DNA of 64,000 nt. Origin: Vagococcus entomophilus. GTDB taxonomy: Bacteria; Bacillota; Bacilli; Lactobacillales; Vagococcaceae. Below the pieces are notes generated by a model that did not search any database, was not told the origin of the DNA, and saw only the letters and a program-made list of their open reading frames with translations. This document shows, piece by piece, positions 34,169 through 43,194 of the stretch. The translations under genes were made by a program, and so were the position numbers. Location: positions 1,178,001 to 1,242,000 of the forward strand of contig NZ_NGJZ01000001.1 of NCBI RefSeq assembly GCF_003987595.1. Direction: 5' to 3'. The stretch's first letter is position 1. Every line of letters begins with the position of its first letter.

Positions 34169-34732
34169 ATGAATATCAAACCACTTTGTTCCTCTAATAC
34201 ATCTGGATTTACGATTGTCGTTGCATCGATTGATCGTATTCATTTTTATTTTAACCAACTTAGAAAAGAAAGTTTAAGTTGTCCTGAGCAAATCGTATTA
34301 ATTCAAAAAGAAACTTCCTTTTTGCCTTTCCTAACCCTTCATGACAATTTGCTTATTGGACTCAAAAAAGAGGCCAAGTCTCAGTTGAAAAACTGGCTCT
34401 CTTTCTTCCAACTTGATATGCAAACCTTACAAAAGTCCTCTGACCAGATAAAGGAGCTAGATTTACTGAAATTACAGTTAATTCGAGCGTTATTAACAAA
34501 AAAAACAAAAATTTTTTTAAATCAATCGCTTGATTGCTTGTCTGTATACGAAATCCAACAAATTCTTCCTACACTTCATAACCTTAGTCAACAAGCAGGT
34601 ATTCATCTCGTTTTATTTACACAAAATCCTCAAATTGCCAAAACTTCTTTTTGTGATTGCTGTATTCATGAGCCTAGTAACAAAAGCAATGTAGAAAAAG
34701 TTGGGACAAAAACATGCCCTTCTGATAAATAA
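34169..34732 (+). CDS. degenerate ABC ATPase-like protein
   Basis: 187 residues, ATG at 34169 behind AAAGGAG. Its order of segments follows an ABC ATPase: LIQKETSFLPFLTLHDNLLIGL where the Q-loop would be, DLLKLQLIRALLTKKTKIFLNQSLDCLS where the signature helix and Walker B would be, and LVLFTQNPQIA in place of the H-loop. But no P-loop is present, LSGGQ is lost and the Walker B DEP is NQS. So ATP hydrolysis is unlikely. Paired with the half permease before it; function unknown. Assignment rests on spacing and residual similarity. Confidence 0.6.
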   Translation: MNIKPLCSSNTSGFTIVVASIDRIHFYFNQLRKESLSCPEQIVLIQKETSFLPFLTLHDNLLIGLKKEAKSQLKNWLSFFQLDMQTLQKSSDQIKELDLLKLQLIRALLTKKTKIFLNQSLDCLSVYEIQQILPTLHNLSQQAGIHLVLFTQNPQIAKTSFCDCCIHEPSNKSNVEKVGTKTCPSDK

Positions 34733-34772
34733 ACCGAAGTTTCTTCTGTTTATACCCTTTATTCAGATACTA

Positions 34773-34815
34773 AAAGCCTGAAACATAACTTTTGAGTTAT
34801 GTCTCAGGCTTTTCA
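34773..34815. terminator. bidirectional terminator before the histidine kinase end
   Basis: AAAAGCCTGA-ACATAACT / AGTTATGT-TCAGGCTTTT stem. Same family as 9834-9876 and 43195-43243. Confidence 0.85.
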
Positions 34816-36260
34816 TTTTTTATTGGTTCGACATCAGGAAATGCAATTTTAAAGGTTGTACCAACCTCTTTTTGACTGTCAACTTCAATTTTTCCATGAT
34901 GCAATTTCACTAACTGATGCACAATGGAAAGACCTAATCCAGATTCTCCGTACTTCGTATTTTTCCTTGAAGGATCTGCTTTATAATATCGATCCCAAAT
35001 ATTTTGTACTTCGTCTGGCGTCATGCCAATGCCTGTATCTGATATACTGATAACCGTTTCCAAATACCCTTTTTCAACCAAAATGGTAATAGTTCCATTT
35101 TGGGTAAACTGAATCGCATTTTGAATGATATTCACCATAATCTGCACAAAACGATCATAATCAGCATATACCTCAATCTCTTCATCTGCTATCAGCACTA
35201 ACTGATCTGAAGAAGCTTCTGCCTTGCCACTTAGTTGATCAACCAAACTTTTAAGCGTTTCTGTGGCGCTGAATTTTTGAATGACCATACTAATCTGGTT
35301 CGTACGTATTTTTTCGTAGTCTAAATTTTCATTAACCAATCGGATTAAGCGATTGGTTTCATTTTGCATGAGTTCAATACATTTTTTCTTTTGATTTTCA
35401 GGAATTGCGTTGTACTCCAAGCCTTCTAGTAAGCCGTTGATTGTCGTCAATGGTGTTCGCATCTCATGCGCCGCATCTGCCATAAATTGCCGTCTTAGCT
35501 CCTCTTGATGCTCTATTTCTTCATGTGAGTCTTGCAGTGCCACTGCCATCTTATTAAAGTCCTCTGCCAACTCATCTAACTCGTCATTCTCTTTCGTTTC
35601 CAAATGAATATCAAAATTTCCATGTGCGATTTGATGGGTCGCCTTTCGCATCCGATTGATTCGATTCACTTGGAATTTTGCCAAGATATAACTAACAATT
35701 AGCGCAATAATAATGGAAAGAAAGAAGCCCTTGAGCATGTTTCCGGTTAAGTTTTTAAGACTTCCCTCTACACTGCTAACAGGTTGTGTCACCATGACCG
35801 CGCCACTAAAACTTGGGACGGCTTCCCCATTGACCACAGACCATTCAAACAGCGGGGTAATCACCATCGCCAAGCGAATGTCTTTTAATTTCCCAATCAT
35901 TTTAACCGACTTGCCGGACTTGACTGCATTCCAATCGCTCGTTGAAACGTATTCTTTTTTTAGCGTGCCTGCGTTGGGATAACTAACCGTACGATTACTA
36001 TTAATATAATAAAAATCAACATTGTCCCCATTAAGAACTAAACTAGACATCCGCAATGAGCTAATCAAACGCTCACTGTAAAGCGAGCCATCACTGTATT
36101 GTGCATTTTTTTTGGCAGTTTCTGCATAATTAATGAGCTGTTGATAACTATTTTCTACCATTGTTTTTTTAGTGAACTGTGTAAAAGAGATTGCAACGAC
36201 GATTAGTATTGTTAAAATAATAGCCAAAAAAGCAATCATTTGTTGAAATAAGTATCTCAT
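34797..36260 (-). CDS. sensor histidine kinase
   Basis: 487 residues. Membrane helix at about 8-28, an extracellular sensing domain to about 176 (Cache/PAS-like in size), second helix 177-197, HAMP linker, and a HisKA region with DAAHEMRTP; His265 is the phosphorylation site. The ATP-binding domain has N, G1 and G2 boxes (NIIQNAIQF, DTGIGM, YGESGLGLSIV). Its ATG overlaps the end of the response regulator gene. The signal is not evident from the sequence. Ends in a bidirectional terminator shared with the degenerate ABC pair. Confidence 0.93.
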   Translation of the reverse strand: MRYLFQQMIAFLAIILTILIVVAISFTQFTKKTMVENSYQQLINYAETAKKNAQYSDGSLYSERLISSLRMSSLVLNGDNVDFYYINSNRTVSYPNAGTLKKEYVSTSDWNAVKSGKSVKMIGKLKDIRLAMVITPLFEWSVVNGEAVPSFSGAVMVTQPVSSVEGSLKNLTGNMLKGFFLSIIIALIVSYILAKFQVNRINRMRKATHQIAHGNFDIHLETKENDELDELAEDFNKMAVALQDSHEEIEHQEELRRQFMADAAHEMRTPLTTINGLLEGLEYNAIPENQKKKCIELMQNETNRLIRLVNENLDYEKIRTNQISMVIQKFSATETLKSLVDQLSGKAEASSDQLVLIADEEIEVYADYDRFVQIMVNIIQNAIQFTQNGTITILVEKGYLETVISISDTGIGMTPDEVQNIWDRYYKADPSRKNTKYGESGLGLSIVHQLVKLHHGKIEVDSQKEVGTTFKIAFPDVEPIKNEKPET

Positions 36261-36982
36261 TGATTTCCGACTCCAGAATCATCAAACTTATAGCCTACTC
36301 CCCAGACCGTTTGAATAATTTGTGGACCTACCTTCTCAATTTTTTGACGCAATTTCTTGATATGTGCATCAACGGTTCGTTCATCCCCAAAGTATTGGTA
36401 GTCCCAGACCAGTTCCAGCAATTGATCTCTTGAAAAAACTTGTCTTGGTTTTTTGGCTAATGTAAAGAGCAAATCGAACTCTTTTGGTGTTAGTCCTGAA
36501 ACAATGTTCCCATCCAAATAGGCTTCACGTGTCTTCGTATTCATCTTAAAATGATCCGTCACCACATCAAATGGTTGATTAGCAGTCGTATCTTCCCCAG
36601 TTGGCTTTTCCGCATTCTCTACTCGACGATGAAGCGCCTTGATTCTGGCAATCAGAGTCAACGGACTAAAAGGCTTGGTCACATAATCATCCGCTCCCAT
36701 CTCCAGACCAATCACTTGATCGCTTTCAGAGTCTCTTGCTGTAAGCATGATAATTGGAACGCTTTTAGAAATCTTGCGAATCTCACGACATACCGTCACA
36801 CCATCCAGTGTTGGCAAATTTAAATCAAGCGTCACCATATCCCACTTGGAAGGTTGTCCTAAAAAGGCATCTAATCCTTCTTTGCCATCATATTTAAATG
36901 TTGCTTCCCATCCTTCATTTAAAAAGAACATTTGCATCATTTCAGCAACAGATTCATTATCTTCAATCATTAATACATTCAT
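36257..36982 (-). CDS. OmpR-family response regulator
   Basis: 241 residues: receiver domain with Asp53 as phosphorylation site and the Lys/Pro of DDYVTKPFSP, a linker rich in E and T, and a winged-helix DNA-binding domain ending TVWGVGYKFDD. It overlaps the kinase gene by 4 bp and its own start overlaps the SdpI-like gene, giving a tightly coupled three-gene operon. Regulated genes unknown; autoregulation is common but no direct repeats were identified. Confidence 0.94.
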   Translation of the reverse strand: MNVLMIEDNESVAEMMQMFFLNEGWEATFKYDGKEGLDAFLGQPSKWDMVTLDLNLPTLDGVTVCREIRKISKSVPIIMLTARDSESDQVIGLEMGADDYVTKPFSPLTLIARIKALHRRVENAEKPTGEDTTANQPFDVVTDHFKMNTKTREAYLDGNIVSGLTPKEFDLLFTLAKKPRQVFSRDQLLELVWDYQYFGDERTVDAHIKKLRQKIEKVGPQIIQTVWGVGYKFDDSGVGNQ

Positions 36983-37353
36983 TTTTCTCCCTCATTTCCA
37001 GAAAATGATTTCATTTGTTGTTCATCAATAGCCTGTAGTTCATAGGCATACTCGGTAAGCTTCTTTTCCGTTACAATAAAAATAGGCATAATTGGAAAAA
37101 CGAGGAGCAACATTTCAATGATAAAAAAATTGGTCCAGCCAAAGTACTTTAGTATGCAACCAATAATTGCCATCACCACCCCAATAAATAACAGCATTGA
37201 GCTACTTACCTTTTGAGCATATTTCCACAGACGTTCATCCTGTCTTGCCAACGGTGAGCCGTAGCCGTATAATTTGATGTCATATGGTGCGGGTAAAATC
37301 CTAAAGAGAAGTCCCACCACAACTAAAATACATCCTACAAATAAAAAAATCAT
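36979..37353 (-). CDS. SdpI-like small membrane protein
   Basis: 124 residues with three hydrophobic helices (about 1-18, 50-68, 72-95). The segment YGYGSPLARQDERLWKYAQK resembles the conserved C-terminal motif of SdpI/YhfL proteins, of which Bacillus SdpI gives immunity to the SdpC toxin and controls the repressor SdpR. First gene of an operon with a two-component system. Whether it is a sensor, immunity protein or accessory membrane protein is not shown by sequence. Confidence 0.65.
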   Translation of the reverse strand: MIFLFVGCILVVVGLLFRILPAPYDIKLYGYGSPLARQDERLWKYAQKVSSSMLLFIGVVMAIIGCILKYFGWTNFFIIEMLLLVFPIMPIFIVTEKKLTEYAYELQAIDEQQMKSFSGNEGEK

Positions 37354-37491
37354 CTCTACGTCCCCCTAATCTTTCTTTCAGTATACTCTATTCAAACATT
37401 CATCGGCAAATATTTCTCTGCTTTTTTATGGAAGTCTGCTCTTTTTTTTGCTAAGATGAAACTATCGGAAAATAAAGGAGTCCTAGCTACT

Positions 37492-38271
37492 ATGCAAACT
37501 ATTAAAGCGTTAACTTTTTTTGACTTAGATGGCACATTACTTGACGAGCATTCAAAAATCACACCTGAGATTGCAGAGGCCATGGTTCAATTGCGTAAAA
37601 ATGGAGTCATGCCGATTATTGCGACTGGCCGAACAAATTGTGAAATTCAAGATACGCTTGATAAGACTGGTATTAATTCAGTTATCTCAATGAATGGACA
37701 ATACGTGCTTTTTGACGGAAAAGAAATTTACAGTAGTCAATTATCACCTGAAACTTGTGCCAAAATGTTAAAACTTACCCAGGCAAATGGTCATGACTTA
37801 GGCTTTTATAATGCTAATAAAATTGCGGTTACTCAGCATAATTCTTTGGTGAAAAAAACGTACAACTTAATTCATTCCGATTTACCTGAAATTCAGCCAG
37901 ATTTTTATGAAAAAGAACCCGTAAATATGTTATTAGTCCTATCAGAAGATCAAACAACTGACCCGATTTATTTTGAGGCCTTTCCAGATTTAACTTTCTT
38001 CCGTAATGGGCCCTACTCAATTGATACAATTGCTGGTGATGGTTCAAAAGGAAACGGCGTCCGAAAACTGATCGAAAACTTAGGCCTTGAAGATGTTCCG
38101 ACATATGCTTTTGGTGATGGTAGCAATGATATTGACTTATTCCTAGCATGCGAAAATCGTATCGCAATGGGAAATGCCATTCCTCAGTTAAAAGAAATTG
38201 CAACTCACATTACAACCAAAAATACCGATCACGGAATTGTCAATGCTTTGAACCATTTTCACTTATTATAA
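37492..38271 (+). CDS. Cof-type HAD-superfamily phosphatase
   Basis: 259 residues. FFDLDGTLLDEHSKI holds the nucleophile and acid/base Asp11 and Asp13; IIATGR is motif II and FGDGSNDIDLF the metal-binding motif IV. The cap is of the C2B type as in Cof/YidA sugar-phosphate or flavin-phosphate phosphatases. Substrate cannot be told. AAAGGAG is rather far from the ATG at 37492; an upstream in-frame start at 37456 exists. Confidence 0.9.
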   Translation: MQTIKALTFFDLDGTLLDEHSKITPEIAEAMVQLRKNGVMPIIATGRTNCEIQDTLDKTGINSVISMNGQYVLFDGKEIYSSQLSPETCAKMLKLTQANGHDLGFYNANKIAVTQHNSLVKKTYNLIHSDLPEIQPDFYEKEPVNMLLVLSEDQTTDPIYFEAFPDLTFFRNGPYSIDTIAGDGSKGNGVRKLIENLGLEDVPTYAFGDGSNDIDLFLACENRIAMGNAIPQLKEIATHITTKNTDHGIVNALNHFHLL

Positions 38272-38281
38272 GCCATAGAAA

Positions 38282-38323
38282 AAGAAGCTAAGAAATCCGC
38301 TGACGGACTTAGCTTCTTTTATT
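38282..38323 (+). terminator. terminator after the HAD phosphatase gene
   Basis: AAAGAAGCTAAG-TCCG / CGGA-TTAGCTTCTTTT stem with a small internal loop. Confidence 0.82.
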
Positions 38324-38374
38324 TTACTTGAAATATATGAAATTTTTATGAAAGAATCATAAAGCAATTTCACT

Positions 38375-39052
38375 TTAAAACCCAATCCACCCTCCAACGC
38401 AGTAAGTCACAATCATCGTAAGCATTCCAACAAAGCAATTCCGGATGACCGCGGGTAAAATGGGGGCCTCACCTAAATAGCTGCTGATATAGCCAGTAAT
38501 CGCTAATGCGATGCCCACAATAAAAAAGGTACCACCAATTTTAAAAGCACTCGGTAGGAGTAAAATGGCAATAAGTGGCAGTAATGCTCCCAACGAAAAA
38601 GAGACTAGAGAAGACAGTGCCGCACGCCAAGGATTTACATATTCTTTTGGATCAATGCCGTACGTCTCTTTTGCATGGATCTCTAGTGGTGCTTTTTGCA
38701 TAAGTTCTTTTGCTACTTGCTGTGCCAATTCATTGGACAGACCTTTCTCGACATAATCTGCCGCTAGCTCTTGCTCTTCTTTCAGAAAATTTGTTTTTAA
38801 CTCTTGTTTCTCTTGCACAATAATGGCTTTTTCAGTGTCCCTTTGTGTACTAACTGATACATATTCACCACCAGCCATAGAAAATGCTCCTGCAACCAAC
38901 GATGCAACACCCGAAATCATAATTGTAGGTAGATGATTGGTCGCACCTGCAACCCCAAGTACGGTCCCCGCAACAGAAACAATCCCATCGTTTGCTCCCA
39001 AAACACCTGCTCTAAGTACGTTTAGCTTCTGACCCAAGTTTTCTTTTTTCAT
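38375..39052 (-). CDS. VIT1/CCC1-family membrane protein
   Basis: 225 residues from the ATG at 39052. LRAGVLGANDGIVSVAG is the signature first helix of the VIT family of iron/manganese transporters; five hydrophobic helices follow the usual pattern with a soluble charged loop (QRDTEKAIIVQEKQELKTNFLKEEQELAADYV) in the middle, which holds metal ligands in the plant homologue. Probably exports or handles Fe2+ or Mn2+. Divergent from the YczE-like gene. Confidence 0.88.
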   Translation of the reverse strand: MKKENLGQKLNVLRAGVLGANDGIVSVAGTVLGVAGATNHLPTIMISGVASLVAGAFSMAGGEYVSVSTQRDTEKAIIVQEKQELKTNFLKEEQELAADYVEKGLSNELAQQVAKELMQKAPLEIHAKETYGIDPKEYVNPWRAALSSLVSFSLGALLPLIAILLLPSAFKIGGTFFIVGIALAITGYISSYLGEAPILPAVIRNCFVGMLTMIVTYCVGGWIGF

Positions 39053-39246
39053 TTTCAACCCTCTTTCCAAATAATAGTATACCATTTTTCAACTATTGAT
39101 TTCCCCCATTATTTCCCGCAAAAAATCAGATGAATATTTGATCCTTACATAAATATCATTTTATAATACCATTTATCACTTGACACATTCTCCATAGTTT
39201 GACATGCTAAGAGAATAAGAATAATGAAAAGGACGATGTCTATTTT

Positions 39247-39867
39247 ATGGAAATTTTCAAAAAAATAAAATTAAGAAAAGTCTTATTTGCTTTTCTTGGA
39301 GTCGCCATTCTCGCACTAGGCGCTTCTATTTTAAATGTTGCTGGCGTAGGTTTAGATCCTAATACAGCTATGAACAGCGGGATTAGTAGTAAATTGGGAA
39401 CTTCATTAGGAATTTTTCAATTATGCGCTAATGCGGTTATCCTATTATTTGTTTTTATTTTTGGACGAAAGTTGATCGGAATTGGAACCGTCATCAATAT
39501 GGTATTAGCGGGATTCTTAATTGATGGCTTCTCTTCACTTTATTACAAGTTATTTTCCTTTCAAATGACATTTACCTATCAAGTAATCTATCTCATCGTT
39601 GGTGTACTCCTCTTTACATTAGGTGCCTCTTTGTATATGTCAGCGAATTTAGGCAATGCTCCGTACGATGCAATTGCTCCAATTATTGTGGAGAAAACAA
39701 ATTTTGAATACCGCAAAGTTCGGGTTTGTCAAGATGTGATTGTCGTGATTATTGCTTTTTGTTTCAGTGGTCCAATTGGCGTGGGAACAGTTATTAATGC
39801 CTTTTTCACGGGTCCGTTGATTGATTTTTGGAATAAAAAAGTTAGCCATCCTTTAATTGGTGAATAA
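39247..39867 (+). CDS. YczE/YitT-like integral membrane protein
   Basis: 206 residues with about five membrane helices and two related halves: LGASILNVAGVGLDPNTAMNSGIS in the first and LGASLYMSANLGNAPYDAIAPII in the second, a repeat pattern of the YczE family. IGVGTVINAFFTGPLIDFW at the end mirrors IGIGTVINMVLAGFLIDGF, so the internal duplication is clear. Function not known. Own terminator downstream. Confidence 0.85.
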   Translation: MEIFKKIKLRKVLFAFLGVAILALGASILNVAGVGLDPNTAMNSGISSKLGTSLGIFQLCANAVILLFVFIFGRKLIGIGTVINMVLAGFLIDGFSSLYYKLFSFQMTFTYQVIYLIVGVLLFTLGASLYMSANLGNAPYDAIAPIIVEKTNFEYRKVRVCQDVIVVIIAFCFSGPIGVGTVINAFFTGPLIDFWNKKVSHPLIGE

Positions 39868-39874
39868 TTTTATT

Positions 39875-39917
39875 AGTACAAGACAACTCTTTTATGTGTC
39901 TTGTACTTTTTTATTTT
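39875..39917 (+). terminator. terminator after the YczE-like gene
   Basis: AGTACAAGACA / TGTCTTGTACT perfect 11-bp stem, 11-nt loop, then TTTTTATTTTTT. Confidence 0.9.
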
Positions 39918-40018
39918 TTCTAGGTTAATTTATGGTATCATTAAAATAAAATAGACAGGTTGAGCGTTTAAATGCGCTCTTTCTGCAAGTTATTCGTTGA
40001 ACTAAAGGAGATTACTTC

Positions 40019-41353
40019 ATGATATTGATTCGTTTGATCATCATCGCTACAATGATTTTTTTTACCGCTCTATTTGTAGCGTCTGAATTCGCTCTCGTTA
40101 AAATTAGAACGAGTCAGCTTGAGCGATTAAAAGATGAGGGCAACAAAAAAGCAAATTTGGCACTCCATGTTACCCACCATTTAGATGAATATTTAAGTGC
40201 TTGTCAGCTTGGAATAACATTGACTTCGTTGGCTATTGGTTGGTTGGGAGAAAGTACTATCGAAAGCTTATTGCATCCTTTCCTTTCTTATCTGCCTATA
40301 CCTGCTTCTGTGTTATCGCTTATTTCACTTGTCCTAGCCTTTTTAGTTGTGACTTTCGTGCACGTTGTTATCGGGGAGTTAGTGCCGAAATCCTACAGCA
40401 TTAGCAAAACAGAGACCGTCGTTTTAGCAGTTGTGCACCCCCTGCATCTCTTCTACAAGATTACCTACCCTTTTATTTGGTTATTAAACCACGCGGCTAA
40501 TGCAACTGGAAAGCTCTTTGGTATTCAGATGGTCGCTGAAGGAGATGAAACACATACCGAAGAAGAATTGCTGTACATTGCTACAAATAGTTATCGTAAA
40601 GGAGAAATTAATCGCGATGAATATGTTTATTTGAATAATATTTTCGAATTTGATGAGCGGATGGCAAAAGAAGTGATGACCAATCGTACTGAAATGGAAG
40701 TACTTGAAGCCGATACTTTGATTGAGCCTGCCCTGCATTTTGCCATTAACAAAACGCACTCTCGCTATCCTGTTATTGGTGAATCAAAAGACGAAATCAT
40801 GGGCTATGTCACCTTACAACAATTAGTCAAAAGCTCTTTTGCCAAGGTTAAAGTTCCTTTGACTGTAGCAGACATTGCAAAAGAGCCGATTATCATGATT
40901 GAGACCATCCCTATCAAACAATTGCTTAAAGAAATGCAAAAATCACACAAGCATCTCGCTATTTTAATTGATGAATACGGTGGCACTAGTGGATTAGTTA
41001 CAATTGAAAATATATTAGAGGAAATTGTCGGTGACATTCAAGATGAGGCGGATAAAGAGCCGATTAAAATGAAGAAGATTGCACAAGATAGTTATTTAGT
41101 AGATGGACGGGTTGAAATTGAAGATATTGAAAAACTCTTTGATACGGTTTTAAAAGAAACAAACGGTATTATTAGTATTGGTGGGTATATTAGCAATTTA
41201 TACCATACTGAAATCTGTGAAGGTTTTTCCGTCACACTGCATCACCTTCGTTTTACTGTAACAGATTACGAAAATCATGTGATTCAGCAACTACGAATCG
41301 AAAAATTGCCAGAAGAAACTGAAGACACAGAAAAAAGCAGGGAGAGCAAATAA
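40019..41353 (+). CDS. CNNM/CorC (hemolysin C) family membrane protein
   Basis: 444 residues: a DUF21 membrane domain (helices at about 1-25, 60-80, 95-120, 130-150) with SEFALVKIRTSQLERL and HVVIGELVPKS, then a pair of CBS motifs (MTNRTEMEVLEAD, ILIDEYGGTSGLVT) and the C-terminal CorC_HlyC domain (VDGRVEIEDIEKLF). Proteins of this type move or sense Mg2+ or other divalent cations. AAAGGAG lies before the ATG. A small hairpin (GAGCG/CGCTC, 39962-39980) lies in its leader. Its terminator overlaps the stop codon. Confidence 0.92.
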   Translation: MILIRLIIIATMIFFTALFVASEFALVKIRTSQLERLKDEGNKKANLALHVTHHLDEYLSACQLGITLTSLAIGWLGESTIESLLHPFLSYLPIPASVLSLISLVLAFLVVTFVHVVIGELVPKSYSISKTETVVLAVVHPLHLFYKITYPFIWLLNHAANATGKLFGIQMVAEGDETHTEEELLYIATNSYRKGEINRDEYVYLNNIFEFDERMAKEVMTNRTEMEVLEADTLIEPALHFAINKTHSRYPVIGESKDEIMGYVTLQQLVKSSFAKVKVPLTVADIAKEPIIMIETIPIKQLLKEMQKSHKHLAILIDEYGGTSGLVTIENILEEIVGDIQDEADKEPIKMKKIAQDSYLVDGRVEIEDIEKLFDTVLKETNGIISIGGYISNLYHTEICEGFSVTLHHLRFTVTDYENHVIQQLRIEKLPEETEDTEKSRESK

Positions 41354-41370
41354 TGCTCTGCCTGCTTTTT
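41336..41370 (+). terminator. terminator overlapping the CNNM gene stop
   Basis: AGCAGG-AGAGC / GCTCT-CCTGCT stem; the stop codon TAA (41351-41353) lies in the loop, and TTTTT follows. Confidence 0.75.
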
Positions 41371-41383
41371 CTAGTAAAATTTC

Positions 41384-41887
41384 CTATTTCCAATCAAAAT
41401 AAGGAATCTTATGTTGACTTAATTTACTAATTTCTGTTTTTCTATCCTCCGCACAATGAATCAACTCTTCTGAAAAATTTTCTAATACTAGACGTCCACC
41501 TTTGTAAGCAAATCCTCCCATTTCATGCGTTTCTTCGGGTGCTAGAATTACCTGCCTATGCGCGATATTTTTGAAAAATTCTTCTACTAGATAGTTTGGT
41601 AGATAAAAATAGTTTTGGGCACAAAAAGACTGCAAATAAACATAATCATCAATCGTAATATAGCAATCATCAAAGCTATCAAAACTGACATACTCTTCCA
41701 TGTACAAAGATCTCTTTTGAGTAATTTCATTAATTTTACGATTTAAGAGCATCAACGTCTCCATCTCTTTCTTTTTTTCTTGAAGTTCGATATAACGTTG
41801 ATATTTCTTATTGTGGTACGATTGATTTACACTCATGCTGATAAAAACAATGAGCGCTCCTATACAAACTGATATAATTTCAAGCAT
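41384..41887 (-). CDS. hypothetical protein with N-terminal membrane helix
   Basis: 167 residues, not recognised. One hydrophobic helix at about 3-20, then a charged helical stretch likely to form a coiled coil (about 24-60: YIELQEKKKEMETLMLLN), then a globular part rich in aromatic residues (DDCYITIDDYVYLQSF, YFYLPNYLVEEFF). Orientation suggests a short outside N-terminus and the bulk inside. Divergent from clpP; no partner gene. Confidence 0.65.
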   Translation of the reverse strand: MLEIISVCIGALIVFISMSVNQSYHNKKYQRYIELQEKKKEMETLMLLNRKINEITQKRSLYMEEYVSFDSFDDCYITIDDYVYLQSFCAQNYFYLPNYLVEEFFKNIAHRQVILAPEETHEMGGFAYKGGRLVLENFSEELIHCAEDRKTEISKLSQHKIPYFDWK

Positions 41888-41955
41888 TAGACTCTTCCCT
41901 CACTACTTTTTTTTCATTATACCATTTTTTACTCGTTTTTTCTTCAAACAAATCA

Positions 41956-41972
41956 ATTGACCTTTATTGACC
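41956..41972 (+). promoter_or_regulatory. CtsR operator before clpP
   Basis: Tandem heptads ATTGACC-TTT-ATTGACC; on the other strand GGTCAAT-AAA-GGTCAAT, two mismatches from the CtsR consensus. The second copy overlaps a -35 (TTGACC, 41967-41972) with a -10-like TTATGA 17 bp further, so repressor binding would block clpP transcription until heat or protein stress. Confidence 0.82.
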
Positions 41973-42054
41973 AATTGTGTACACTTTTCTTATGACTTCC
42001 TTCTTTTTTTATGTTAAAATGAGGAAGATTTCTTATCTTAAGGAGGATCCTACA

Positions 42055-42651
42055 ATGAATTTAATTCCTACAGTAATTGAGCAGTCCGCTCGAGGCGAAC
42101 GCGCTTATGATATTTATTCAAGACTATTAAAAGATCGTATCATTATGTTAAGTGGAGCGATTGACGATAACGTTGCAAATTCCGTTATTGCTCAGCTTCT
42201 ATTTTTAGATGCACAAGATTCAGAAAAAGACATTTTTATTTATATCAACTCTCCAGGAGGAAGTGTTTCTGCTGGACTTGCCATTTACGATACCATGAAT
42301 TTTGTCAAAGCAGACGTTCAAACCATCGTACTAGGGATGGCTGCTTCTATGGGAAGTTTCTTACTTACTGCTGGTACAAAAGGCAAACGTTTCGCATTAC
42401 CTAATGCAGAAATCATGATTCATCAACCGCTTGGTGGTGCTCAAGGACAAGCAGCTGAAATCGAAATTGCTGCAAAACATATTCTAAACACACGAGAACG
42501 TTTAAATAAAATTTTGGCTGAACGTACTGGACAACCTTTAGAAGTCATTGAACGCGATACAGACCGTGACAACTTTATGACGCCTGAACAAGCAAAAGAA
42601 TACGGTTTGATTGATGAAGTAATGATCAATAGTTCTGGGCTTAATGCCTAA
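42055..42651 (+). CDS. clpP: ATP-dependent Clp protease proteolytic subunit
   Basis: Serine protease that forms the double heptamer chamber working with ClpX/ClpC/ClpE. 198 residues from the ATG at 42055 behind AAGGAGG. Catalytic triad: Ser98 in GMAASMGS, His123 in MIHQPLGG and Asp172 in RDTDRDNF. A CtsR operator precedes it. A DsbA-like gene follows after 18 bp. Confidence 0.97.
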   Translation: MNLIPTVIEQSARGERAYDIYSRLLKDRIIMLSGAIDDNVANSVIAQLLFLDAQDSEKDIFIYINSPGGSVSAGLAIYDTMNFVKADVQTIVLGMAASMGSFLLTAGTKGKRFALPNAEIMIHQPLGGAQGQAAEIEIAAKHILNTRERLNKILAERTGQPLEVIERDTDRDNFMTPEQAKEYGLIDEVMINSSGLNA

Positions 42652-42669
42652 TCAAAAGGAGCGATAGTC

Positions 42670-43188
42670 ATGGATACAAGTGTCATTCAACCCAAATTTG
42701 TAACAGATACTGTTGGCATTAAGATTGGACAATCTAATGCACCCATAAAGTTGATTGAATTTATCAATTTACGTTGCCCTTTTTGTAAAAAATGGTTCAC
42801 AGAATCAAAAGAAATACTTGATGATGCTCTAAAAAAAGGCAAAGTCCAACGTGTAATCAAACTTTTAGATAAGGATAAAGAATCCTTACAACGGGGAAAT
42901 GTGATGCATCATCATGTTCCAGCTCAAGCGCCTGACTTAGCCTATGTGGCAATTGAAAAGATTTTTGCGGTCCAAGATGAATGGGCAGAGCAGTCTCTGA
43001 CAGACGTTGCAGACTATGCAGAAAATAAACTGGGCTTACCCTTTTGTGAAGACCAAGTTTTAAGTACTAGCATTCGTAAAGAAGCTGAGCAGGCAACGAT
43101 TCAATTTGTTCCAACCTTAATCATTGGAGAGACGATTTTTGATGAATCCCTCTCTCTTGAAGAACTAGTCCAACTCATCGAGCAATAA
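42670..43188 (+). CDS. DsbA-family thioredoxin-fold protein
   Basis: 172 residues without signal peptide, so cytoplasmic. Active-site CPFC (Cys36, Cys39) in EFINLRCPFCKKWF and the cis-proline in ATIQFVPTLIIGE fit a thioredoxin-fold oxidoreductase. AAAGGAG precedes the ATG, 18 bp after clpP, so it is likely read in the same stress-induced transcript. The partner protein is unknown. Confidence 0.88.
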   Translation: MDTSVIQPKFVTDTVGIKIGQSNAPIKLIEFINLRCPFCKKWFTESKEILDDALKKGKVQRVIKLLDKDKESLQRGNVMHHHVPAQAPDLAYVAIEKIFAVQDEWAEQSLTDVADYAENKLGLPFCEDQVLSTSIRKEAEQATIQFVPTLIIGETIFDESLSLEELVQLIEQ

Positions 43189-43194
43189 AAAGAA

